Assembly: GCA_001464255.1 (NCBI GenBank)
Contig: LNFD01000274.1
Location: forward strand, 1-6,021
Length of the DNA: 6,021 nt
From: Actinomycetales bacterium Ga0077552
Lineage (GTDB): Bacteria > Actinomycetota > Actinomycetes > Actinomycetales > Microbacteriaceae
Reading direction: 5' to 3'
Shown here: piece after piece, positions 1 to 5,205 of the stretch
Position numbering within the stretch: the stretch's first letter is position 1
Layout: each line of letters starts with the position of its first letter
Program-made: the position numbers and the translations under genes
Notes under the pieces: generated by a model
The model's database searches: none
Seen by the model: only the letters and a program-made list of their open reading frames with translations
What the model was told of the DNA's origin: nothing

Positions 1-653
1 GCGTAGGGCTCGGCCATGATGCCGAAGTTGAGGCGCAGGAAGTTCTCGACGAAGCCGAGCGAGTTGTCGGGGTACAGGAAGGCCTGCCCGATCGCCTTCT
101 TGTGGGCGTAGGCGGCGATGACCGGCAGCTTGGCGAGCAGGCGGATGGTCGAGATCTCGACCTGCTCGGGGTCGTGCGGGTCGAGCGAGTCGCCGTAGTA
201 GGTCGAGAGGGCGCTCACGGCGCTCGAGAGCACCGACATGGGGTGCGCCTGGTGGGGCAGCGAGTCGAAGAAGCGCTTGAGGTCTTCGTGCAGGAGGGTG
301 TGGCGGCGCACGCGCGAGTCGAAGTCGGCGAGCTCGCTCGGCGTCGGCAGCTCGCCGTAGATGAGCAGCCAGGCCACCTCGAGGAAGGTCGAGTTCGCGG
401 CGACGTCGTCGATCGCGTAGCCGCGGTAGCGCAGGATGCCCTGCTCGCCATCGATGTAGGTGATGGCGCTCTTGGTCGAGGCGGTGTTGACGAAGCCGTA
501 GTCGAGCGCGGTGAGCCCGGTCTGGCGCGTGAGCGAGGAGAGGTCGAGGCTCGCGGCCCCCGCGACGCTCGGCAGGATCGGGAACTCGGCCGTGCCGCCC
601 GGGAAGTGCAGGGTCGCCTTCTGATCGCTCGTGTTCAGTGCGCCGTCGCTCAC
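1..653 (-). CDS. gltA: Citrate synthase, N-terminal part (3' end outside window)
   Basis: Citrate synthase condenses acetyl-CoA and oxaloacetate to citrate in the cytoplasm, the entry step of the TCA cycle. The 217 complete codons visible cover the N-terminal half of the large helical domain and closely resemble mycobacterial GltA2. Recognisable stretches are ATLHFPGG (residues 13-20), ITYIDGEQGILRYRGY (64-79), the STFLEVAWLLIYGELP helix (88-103), RRHTLLHEDLKRFFD (116-130), HPMSVLSSAVSAL (137-149) and LYPDNSLGFVENFLR (193-207). The catalytic His and Asp lie in the missing C-terminal part. The GTG start at 653 is preferred because GAGGAGG sits 4 nt upstream. An in-frame ATG at 722 would add 23 residues, but it lacks a ribosome binding site and the extension (MARSRDPAPTDRS...) does not look like the family. 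The gene follows dapC on the same strand after a 151-base gap with its own promoter-like sequence, so it is probably transcribed separately. Confidence 0.97.
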   Translation of the reverse strand, partial: MSDGALNTSDQKATLHFPGGTAEFPILPSVAGAASLDLSSLTRQTGLTALDYGFVNTASTKSAITYIDGEQGILRYRGYAIDDVAANSTFLEVAWLLIYGELPTPSELADFDSRVRRHTLLHEDLKRFFDSLPHQAHPMSVLSSAVSALSTYYGDSLDPHDPEQVEISTIRLLAKLPVIAAYAHKKAIGQAFLYPDNSLGFVENFLRLNFGIMAEPY

Positions 654-657
654 TGCG

Positions 658-664
658 CCTCCTC
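658..664 (-). promoter_or_regulatory. Ribosome binding site of gltA
   Basis: On the minus strand this reads GAGGAGG, followed by CGCA and the GTG start at 653. The match to the anti-Shine-Dalgarno sequence is strong and the spacing is slightly short (4 nt). It is what decides for the GTG start over the upstream in-frame ATG at 722. Confidence 0.85.
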
Positions 665-668
665 GCGG

Positions 669-690
669 GGTGTGATCGGGGTGTGATCGG
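669..690 (-). repeat. Two tandem 11-bp repeats in the gltA leader
   Basis: Two perfect, directly adjacent copies of an 11-bp unit, CCGATCACACC on the gltA strand, lie just upstream of the gltA ribosome binding site (669-679 and 680-690). Eleven bp is close to one helical turn, so both copies would face the same side of the DNA. They could be a tandem half-site for a regulator, an RNA-level element in the leader, or a slippage duplication with no role. No regulator can be named from the sequence. Confidence 0.8.
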
Positions 691-756
691 TCTGTGGGGG
701 CGGGGTCCCGAGAACGAGCCATGGTGGTGGTGGCGGCTCGGGAGTGACCCGCTTAC

Positions 757-784
757 AGCCTATGCGCAAAGGCGCACCAGTCAC
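757..784 (-). promoter_or_regulatory. Possible gltA promoter
   Basis: On the minus strand, TAGGCT (762-757) fits the actinobacterial -10 pattern TANNNT. A GTGACT hexamer (784-779) lies 16 nt upstream and partly resembles TTGACA. A start near 750 would give a leader of about 95 nt that contains the CAC-rich run at 721-734 and the tandem 11-bp repeats. The -35 is weak, so this is a candidate only. Confidence 0.35.
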
Positions 785-804
785 GCACGGCCCAACAGGA
801 GCGC

Positions 805-1929
805 TCAGGCCTTGGAGAAGAGCGCCAAACGCTCGGCCGCGGCGGCGATGCGCTCGTCGGTCGCCGTGAGCGCGAGCCGCACGTGCTGCGAGGCCTCGCC
901 CTCGTAGAAGGTGCCGGGCGCGGCGAGGATGCCGTACTCGGCGAGCAGCGCGATCGTCGTGAGCGCGGGCTCGCCGCGCGTGCACCACAGGTAGAGCCCC
1001 GCCTCGGAGGCGTCGATGCGGAATCCCGCGCTCTCGAGCGCGGGGGCTAGCACGGCCCGCCGCGCACGGTAGCGCTCGCGCTGCTCGGCCACGTGCGCGT
1101 CATCACCGAGCGCCGCGACCATGGCCGCCTGCACGGGCGCGGGCGGGATGAGCCCGGCGTGCTTGCGCACCTCGAGCACCTGCCGCACGATCGCCTCATC
1201 GCCCGCGAGGAAGGCGGCGCGGTAGCCCGCGAGGTTGGACTGCTTGCTGAGCGAGTAGACGCTCAGCAGACCCGTGCGGTCGCCGTCGGTGACGCGGGGG
1301 TCGAGGATGCTCGGCACGCGCTCGTCGGCGTCCGCACCCCACCGTTCCGGCTGCCAGCCGAGCTCGGTGTAGCACTCGTCGTTGACGAGCACGGCGCCGA
1401 GCTCGCGGGCGCGCGCGACCGCGGCGCGCAGCGCGGGCACCCCGAGCACGGCGCCCGTCGGGTTGCCCGGGCTGTTGAGCCACACCAGGCGGGTGGATGC
1501 GGGCCACTCGGCGGGATCGTCGGTCGCGAGGCCGGCCGTGCGGGCGAGCACGGATCCGACGGCGTAGGTCGGGTAGGCCGTGCGCGGGTAGACGACGGTG
1601 TCGCCGGGCCCGAGGCCGAGCAGCAGCGGCAGGAGGCCGACGAGCTCTTTGCTGCCGATGGTGGGGAGCACGGCATCCGGAACCAGGCCCGTCACGCCCC
1701 GTCGACGGGCGTACCAGTCGACGATCGCGGTGCGCAGGGCGGGGGTGCCCATGGTCTGCGGGTAGGCGTGGGCATCGGTCGCGGCCACGAGGGCGTCGCG
1801 CACGACCGCGGGGGTCGCGTCGACGGGCGAACCGACCGAGAGGTCGACGATGCCGTCGACGTGCTCGCGGGCACGCGCCGCGAACGGCGCGAGCGAGTCC
1901 CAGGGGAAGTCGGGTAACGCGATTGCCAC
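805..1929 (-). CDS. dapC: Succinyldiaminopimelate transaminase (DapC, actinobacterial type)
   Basis: A 374-residue PLP-dependent class I/II aminotransferase. The family converts N-succinyl-2-amino-6-oxopimelate to N-succinyl-LL-diaminopimelate using glutamate, in the succinylase branch of lysine and meso-diaminopimelate synthesis. Visible fold-type I landmarks are the cofactor-loop region YPQTMGTPALR (56-66), NSPGNPTG (152-159), NDECY with the PLP-pyridine Asp184, SLSKQSNLAGYR (226-237) with the Schiff-base Lys229, and HVRLAL with substrate-carboxylate Arg351. The GTG start at 1929 gives MAIALPDFPWDSL, the usual N-terminus. The reading frame stays open upstream through the ferredoxin gene, but that is overlap with no coding meaning. 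The gap to the ferredoxin stop is 10 nt and there is no clear ribosome binding site, so translation is probably coupled. Adjacency to a seven-iron ferredoxin is also known from Mycobacterium tuberculosis (fdxC-Rv1178) and supports the DapC assignment over a generic aminotransferase. Confidence 0.93.
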   Translation of the reverse strand: MAIALPDFPWDSLAPFAARAREHVDGIVDLSVGSPVDATPAVVRDALVAATDAHAYPQTMGTPALRTAIVDWYARRRGVTGLVPDAVLPTIGSKELVGLLPLLLGLGPGDTVVYPRTAYPTYAVGSVLARTAGLATDDPAEWPASTRLVWLNSPGNPTGAVLGVPALRAAVARARELGAVLVNDECYTELGWQPERWGADADERVPSILDPRVTDGDRTGLLSVYSLSKQSNLAGYRAAFLAGDEAIVRQVLEVRKHAGLIPPAPVQAAMVAALGDDAHVAEQRERYRARRAVLAPALESAGFRIDASEAGLYLWCTRGEPALTTIALLAEYGILAAPGTFYEGEASQHVRLALTATDERIAAAAERLALFSKA

Positions 1930-1939
1930 GGTCGCGGCG

Positions 1940-2257
1940 CTACGCCTGCGGCGGCAGCGCGGCGACGATCGGGTGGTCGCCGGGCAGCACGCCGACCTTG
2001 GCGGCGCCGCCGGGCGAGCCGATCTCGCTGAAGAACTCGACGTTCGCGGTGTAGTAGTCGGCCCACTGCTCGGGCACGTCGTCTTCGTAGTAGATCGCCT
2101 CGACGGGGCACACCGGCTCGCACGCACCGCAGTCGACGCACTCGTCGGGGTGGATGTAGAGCATACGGTCGCCCTCGTAGATGCAGTCGACGGGGCACTC
2201 GTCGATGCAGGCACGGTCTTTGACGTCGACGCAGGGCAGGGCGATCACGTAGGTCAC
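1940..2257 (-). CDS. fdxA: Seven-iron ferredoxin ([3Fe-4S][4Fe-4S])
   Basis: A 105-residue soluble electron carrier, very similar to mycobacterial FdxC. By alignment to Azotobacter FdI, Cys9, Cys17 and Cys50 should hold the [3Fe-4S] cluster, and Cys21, Cys40, Cys43 and Cys46 the [4Fe-4S] cluster; Cys25 is the extra conserved cysteine. Clear motifs are RACIDECPVDCIYEG (15-29), HPDECVDCGACEPVCPVEAI (36-55) and the C-terminal extension DVPEQWADYYTANVEFF (60-76). The GTG start at 2257 gives the family N-terminus MTYVIA. An AGAGGA (2275-2270) lies 12 nt upstream, rather far. The start overlaps the stop of the upstream membrane-protein gene as GTGA, which suggests translational coupling. It is followed 10 nt later by dapC. 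Its redox partner is not known; DapC itself needs no electrons, so the linkage may reflect expression and not a shared reaction. Confidence 0.96.
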   Translation of the reverse strand: MTYVIALPCVDVKDRACIDECPVDCIYEGDRMLYIHPDECVDCGACEPVCPVEAIYYEDDVPEQWADYYTANVEFFSEIGSPGGAAKVGVLPGDHPIVAALPPQA

Positions 2258-2661
2258 GGCAGTGGTCGATCCTCTTGTTGAACGAGCGCGGGCTCCTCCA
2301 TCGTATCCGCAGGCGGGCGGGGAACCTGCTGGATGTGCGGCCAGGCGAGCGCGAGGAAGGCGATCGCCGTGATGCCGAAGAGCCAGGTGTAGCCGACCGT
2401 GTTGGCCGGCACGAGCACCGAGCCTCCCGTGGCCGTCGCGAGCAACCCGCTCATGAGACCCACGCCCAGCGCCCCCGCCGCCGCGGGCGTGCGCACGCCG
2501 CCCCAGACGCGCAGACCGACGATGTACAGCCCGACCGTGATGAGCGCGATCGCGACGCCCACGGGCGGCAGCGACTGGTGGGCGAAGGTGCCGAGCATCC
2601 CGAGCAGCGCGCCGCCGCCGAGGCACAGCGCCGCGACGCCCGTGCGCTCGAGGGCGCTCAT
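2254..2661 (-). CDS. Four-TM small membrane protein (DUF6113-like)
   Basis: A 135-residue predicted integral membrane protein of unknown function. Hydrophobic segments run at about residues 8-27 (GVAALCLGGGALLGMLGTFA), 33-51, 60-78 and 88-107, followed by a roughly 28-residue hydrophilic, proline- and glutamate-containing tail. It resembles the actinobacterial DUF6113 group (for example VLVPANTVGYTWLFG near residues 82-96), but I rely on memory of the family and cannot confirm it. The start is uncertain: ATG at 2661 is chosen because the first TM follows directly, while an in-frame GTG at 2691 would add ten residues; neither has a good ribosome binding site. It sits 50 nt after ilvE, and its TGA overlaps the ferredoxin GTG by four bases. 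In other actinobacteria such a protein is often near mshB, fdx and dapC; mshB is not in this window. Confidence 0.8.
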   Translation of the reverse strand: MSALERTGVAALCLGGGALLGMLGTFAHQSLPPVGVAIALITVGLYIVGLRVWGGVRTPAAAGALGVGLMSGLLATATGGSVLVPANTVGYTWLFGITAIAFLALAWPHIQQVPRPPADTMEEPALVQQEDRPLP

Positions 2662-2711
2662 GCGGGCGAAGTCGGGGTCGATGGCGAGCACGACGGGGTC
2701 TGCCGTCGCGA

Positions 2712-3824
2712 TCAGGCGTCGAGCCGCAGCATCCAGCCGTGCGGGTCGGGGCGCCGCCCGTACTGGATGTCGGTGAGCTCGGCCCGCAGCGACATCGTCA
2801 GCTCGCCCGCCTCGGCGTCGGCGCTGCCGATCTCGAAGTCGGCCGCCTTGATCATGGCGATGGGCGTCACGACGGCGGCCGTGCCGCACGCGAAGGCCTC
2901 GACGATGTCGCCGGATGCCGCGCCCTCGCGCCACTCGTCGATGCTCACGCGGCGCCGCTCGACCGTGTGCCCGCGGTCGTCGGCGAGCTGCAGGATCGAG
3001 TCGCGCGTGATGCCCTCGAGGATCGAGTCGCTCTGCGGCGTGACGAGCGTGCCGTCTTTGTAGACGAGCACGATGTTCATGCCGCCGAGCGCTTCGAGCC
3101 ACTTCCCCTCGACGGAGTCGAGGAAGAGCACCTGGGCGCAGCCGTGCTCGGCGGCCTCCGCCTGCGCGACGAGCGAGGCGGCGTAGTTGCCGCCCGTCTT
3201 CGCCGCGCCCGTGCCGCCCTTGCCGGCGCGCGAGTACTGCGTCGAGAGCCAGATCGAGACGGGTTTGACGCCGCCGTGGAAGTAGGCACCGGCGGGCGAG
3301 GCGATGACGTAGAACGCCACCTTGTGGGCGGGGCGCACGCCGAGGAAGGCCTCCTTCGCGAACATGAAGGGGCGCAGGTACAGGCTCGTCTCGGCTGCGC
3401 TCGGCACCCAGTCGCCGTCGACCGCGATGAGCTGCCGCAGCGCCTCGATGAAGTACGACTCGGGCAGTTCGGGCAGCGCGAGGCGCTTCGCCGAGCGCTG
3501 CAGGCGGCGCGCATTGGCGTCGGGGCGGAACGACCAGATCGAGCCATCGGCGTGGCGGTAGGCCTTCAGGCCTTCGAAGATCTCCTGACCGTAGTGCAGC
3601 ACCGAGGCGGCCGGGTCGAGCGCGATCGGCCCGTAGGGCTGCACGCGCGGGCGGTGCCAGCCGCCCATCTCGCTCCAGCAGATGTCGACCATGTGGTCGG
3701 TGAAGTGCTTGCCGAAACCGGGGTCGGCGAGGATCGCCTCGCGCTCGGCGGCCGGCCGTGCGGCCTCGTTGGGGGTCACGGCCCACGTGAGTTCGCGGGT
3801 GGCCATCGGCAGCAGGTTGGTCAT
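2712..3824 (-). CDS. ilvE: Branched-chain amino acid aminotransferase
   Basis: A 370-residue fold-type IV PLP aminotransferase of the actinobacterial IlvE group, which carries out the final transamination to leucine, isoleucine and valine with glutamate as donor. Landmarks are LHYGQEIFEGLKAYR (76-90), the SLYLRPFMFA strand (147-156), AAKTGGNYAASL (207-218) with Schiff-base Lys209, KWLEALGGMN (241-250), LEGITRDSILQLA (269-281) and FACGTAAVVTPI (311-322). One oddity: the residue five before Asn250, normally the Glu that hydrogen-bonds the PLP pyridine nitrogen (E. coli Glu193, M. tuberculosis Glu240), reads Ala245 here, with a Glu at 244. The ATG at 3824 is supported by GAGG six nt upstream; Met7 is a weaker alternative. 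It follows leuB after a 182-base gap and heads the ilvE, membrane protein, ferredoxin, dapC cluster. Confidence 0.96.
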   Translation of the reverse strand: MTNLLPMATRELTWAVTPNEAARPAAEREAILADPGFGKHFTDHMVDICWSEMGGWHRPRVQPYGPIALDPAASVLHYGQEIFEGLKAYRHADGSIWSFRPDANARRLQRSAKRLALPELPESYFIEALRQLIAVDGDWVPSAAETSLYLRPFMFAKEAFLGVRPAHKVAFYVIASPAGAYFHGGVKPVSIWLSTQYSRAGKGGTGAAKTGGNYAASLVAQAEAAEHGCAQVLFLDSVEGKWLEALGGMNIVLVYKDGTLVTPQSDSILEGITRDSILQLADDRGHTVERRRVSIDEWREGAASGDIVEAFACGTAAVVTPIAMIKAADFEIGSADAEAGELTMSLRAELTDIQYGRRPDPHGWMLRLDA

Positions 3825-3847
3825 GGTGATCCTCGAGGGTCGCCGGC

Positions 3848-3911
3848 GGCCGAGAGGCCCCGGAAGAGCGTGGATACAGCGTACTCTGCGGGGGCCGGAG
3901 CCTCTCCGGCC
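3848..3911 (-). promoter_or_regulatory. Long imperfect hairpin in the ilvE leader / after leuB
   Basis: Arms 3848-3863 and 3895-3911 pair over 15 Watson-Crick positions with one bulged base (3907) and one mismatch (3859 with 3899). In the minus-strand transcript that mismatch becomes a G-U wobble, whereas on the plus strand it would be C-A, so the structure fits an RNA made from the leuB/ilvE strand. The loop is 31 nt. Its 3' foot lies 23 nt before the ilvE start, just upstream of the ribosome binding site. No U-tract follows, so it is not a classical intrinsic terminator. It may be a leader structure controlling ilvE or an unconventional leuB terminator. The loop includes TACGCT (3883-3878), a possible -10, but without a convincing -35. 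Confidence 0.6.
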
Positions 3912-3936
3912 AATCGAGCGCGGACGGCGTCCGGCA

Positions 3937-4024
3937 GGTCAGCGCAGCCGGGCGGCAGGGACGCCCGCCGGGTCAACGCAGCCGGGCGACAGGGAGGCCC
4001 GCCGGGTCAGCGCAGGCGGGCGAC
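3937..4024 (-). repeat. Tandem 34-bp repeat duplicating the end of leuB
   Basis: Two full 34-bp units (3937-3970 and 3971-4004, 31 of 34 identical) abut a third partial unit (4005-4024, 18 of 20 identical to its neighbour) that is the genuine end of leuB. Read on the minus strand, each copy holds the codons for (V/A)ARLR followed by TGA, with stops at 4007, 3973 and 3939. Because 34 is not a multiple of three, the three copies lie in three different reading frames. Both differences between the genuine end and the next copy are synonymous third-position changes (CGC/CGG, CGC/CGT). Short 5-bp hairpins (CGGGC paired with GCCCG) occur in both full units and could help end transcription. Confidence 0.9.
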
Positions 4025-5053
4025 GATGGCGTCTCCGACCTCGCTCGTGCGCCGGGGAGACGCGCCGCGCTCGGCGAGGTCGGCGAGCACCGCGGCGCGG
4101 ATGCGCGCTGCGGCATCCGGCAGCCCTTGCTGCTCGAGCAGGATGGCGACCGAGAGGATCGCGGCAGTCGGGTCGGCCTTCTGCTGGCCGGCGATGTCGG
4201 GGGCCGAGCCGTGCACGGGCTCGACCATGCTCGGGAACGCGCCGTCGGGGTTGAGGTTGCCCGAGGCCGCGAGCCCGATGCCGCCGCCGATCGCCGCGGC
4301 GAGATCGGTGAGGATGTCGCCGAACAGGTTGTCGGTGACGATGACGTCGAAGCGCGCGGGGTCGGTCGCGAGGAAGATGGTGGCCGCGTCGACGTGCAGG
4401 TAGTCGACGGTGACGGATGCGAACTCGGGCGCGACACGGTCGACCGTGCTCTGCCACAGCGCGCCGGCGTGCACGAGCACGTTGGTCTTGTGCACGAGCG
4501 TGAGCTTCTGGCGGCGCGCGGCCGCCTGCGCGAAGGCGAAGCGCACGACGCGCTCGACGCCGTACGCCGTATTGATCGAGACCTCGGTCGCGACCTCGTG
4601 CGGCGTTCCCTGCCGGAACCGGCCGCCGTTGCCGACGTAGGGGCCCTCGGTTCCCTCGCGCACGACGACGAAATCGACCGCGCCGGGGTTCGCGAGCGGC
4701 GAGGCGATGCCCGGGGCGAGCAGGGTGGGGCGCAGGTTGACGTAGTGGTCGAAGGCGAACCGCAGCTTCAGCAGCAGCCCGCGCTCGATGATGCCGCCCG
4801 CGAGGCGGGGGTCGCGCGGGTCACCGCCGACGGCGCCGAACAGGATGGCGTCGTGGCGCGCGAGCGCGGCGAGGGTGTCGTCGGAGAGGATCTCCCCCGT
4901 CGCGAGGTAGTGCTCAGCACCGAGCGGATAGACCGTCTCGGTCACCGCGACGTCGTCGCCGACCGCCGCGCGCAGGGCCTTGAGCGCCTCTGCCGTCACC
5001 TCGGGGCCGATACCGTCGCCGCCGATGACGGCGAGGTCGAGGGTGCGTGTCAC
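4007..5053 (-). CDS. leuB: 3-Isopropylmalate dehydrogenase
   Basis: A 348-residue cytoplasmic enzyme of the isocitrate/isopropylmalate dehydrogenase family. It oxidatively decarboxylates 3-isopropylmalate to 2-oxoisocaproate with NAD+, the third step of leucine synthesis. Visible are the N-terminal GGDGIGPEV (11-19), substrate arginines in KLRFAF (Arg98) and NLRP (Arg108), VREGTEGPYVGNGG (131-144; Arg132, Tyr139), VHKTN with Lys189, HVDAA with Asp222, TDNLFGDILTD (240-250) with Asp246 and Asp250 for the divalent metal, and HGSAPDIAGQ (281-290) of the cofactor site. The GPYVGNGG form is typical of the actinobacterial enzymes. The GTG start at 5053 follows GGGAGGA by 4 nt and yields the expected MTRTLDLAVIGGDG. 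The C-terminal codons and stop are tandemly repeated downstream. leuB is divergent from the small DUF6458-like gene and upstream of ilvE on the same strand, so both final leucine steps sit together. Confidence 0.97.
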   Translation of the reverse strand: MTRTLDLAVIGGDGIGPEVTAEALKALRAAVGDDVAVTETVYPLGAEHYLATGEILSDDTLAALARHDAILFGAVGGDPRDPRLAGGIIERGLLLKLRFAFDHYVNLRPTLLAPGIASPLANPGAVDFVVVREGTEGPYVGNGGRFRQGTPHEVATEVSINTAYGVERVVRFAFAQAAARRQKLTLVHKTNVLVHAGALWQSTVDRVAPEFASVTVDYLHVDAATIFLATDPARFDVIVTDNLFGDILTDLAAAIGGGIGLAASGNLNPDGAFPSMVEPVHGSAPDIAGQQKADPTAAILSVAILLEQQGLPDAAARIRAAVLADLAERGASPRRTSEVGDAIVARLR

Positions 5054-5057
5054 AGAA

Positions 5058-5064
5058 TCCTCCC
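5058..5064 (-). promoter_or_regulatory. Ribosome binding site of leuB
   Basis: GGGAGGA on the minus strand, followed by TTCT and the GTG start at 5053. This strong site decides for the GTG start over the open frame that continues upstream to 5161. The sequence around it (GCGAACCT, then GGGAGGAT) closely matches the equivalent stretch ahead of ilvE (GCGACCCT, then CGAGGAT). Confidence 0.85.
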
Positions 5065-5071
5065 AGGTTCG

Positions 5072-5106
5072 CGCCGAGAGCCCCGGGATCCCGGGGCGGT
5101 GCGGCG
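5072..5106 (-). promoter_or_regulatory. Leader hairpin / 18-bp palindrome upstream of leuB
   Basis: The core GCCCCGGGATCCCGGGGC (5080-5097) is a perfect 18-bp palindrome. As RNA it folds into a 7-bp stem with a GATC loop, extended outside a small internal loop (3 by 4 nt) by a 5-bp stem, CGCCG with CGGCG (5102-5106 and 5072-5076). It ends 7 nt before the leuB ribosome binding site. As DNA it could be a dimeric-repressor operator; as RNA it could govern access to the ribosome binding site. Its 3' arm and flank recur in the ilvE leader. Confidence 0.6.
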
Positions 5107-5111
5107 GTTCC

Positions 5112-5143
5112 AGAGTAGTGCGGACGCGAGAGGCGCTTGTCAA
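5112..5143 (-). promoter_or_regulatory. Possible leuB promoter
   Basis: On the minus strand a perfect TTGACA (5143-5138) is followed, after 20 nt, by TACTCT (5117-5112), which fits TANNNT. The spacing is longer than the usual 16-19, so the assignment is tentative. A start near 5105 would put the leader hairpin right at the 5' end of the leuB transcript. Confidence 0.4.
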
Positions 5144-5191
5144 GGGGGTGCGCGGCATCACGGCCGACCCATAGAGTCACCCAACGAATCG

Positions 5192-5198
5192 AAAGGAG
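5192..5198 (+). promoter_or_regulatory. Ribosome binding site of the DUF6458-like gene
   Basis: AAAGGAG followed by a 7-nt spacer and ATG at 5206. It selects this start, since the same frame is open back to an ATG at 5137 that has no such site. Confidence 0.85.
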
Positions 5199-5205
5199 CT
5201 CTCCC

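Noticed and set aside
805..2214. Longer DapC starting within the ferredoxin gene
   Set aside because: The extra N-terminal 95 residues are an out-of-frame reading of the ferredoxin. The GTG at 1929 gives the normal N-terminus.
2254..3786. A 510-codon minus-strand frame that would fuse an Arg-rich protein to the four-TM protein
   Set aside because: The upstream part is an out-of-frame reading of ilvE. The real gene is only the 3' portion, starting near 2661.
3825..3936. Leader peptide attenuator rich in Leu/Ile/Val codons before ilvE
   Set aside because: I found no short minus-strand frame with a ribosome binding site and a run of branched-chain codons in this gap.
3937..4024. Insertion-sequence or attachment-site scar at the leuB end
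   Set aside because: No transposase, integrase, terminal inverted repeats or foreign composition is nearby; the repeat is a simple tandem copy of the gene end.
2739..4403. Long plus-strand open frame (554 codons) opposite ilvE and leuB
   Set aside because: It is antisense to two well-conserved enzymes, spans their intergenic repeats, and its composition (Arg, Ala, Gly, Val, Asp) is what high-GC antisense frames give. No domain is recognisable.
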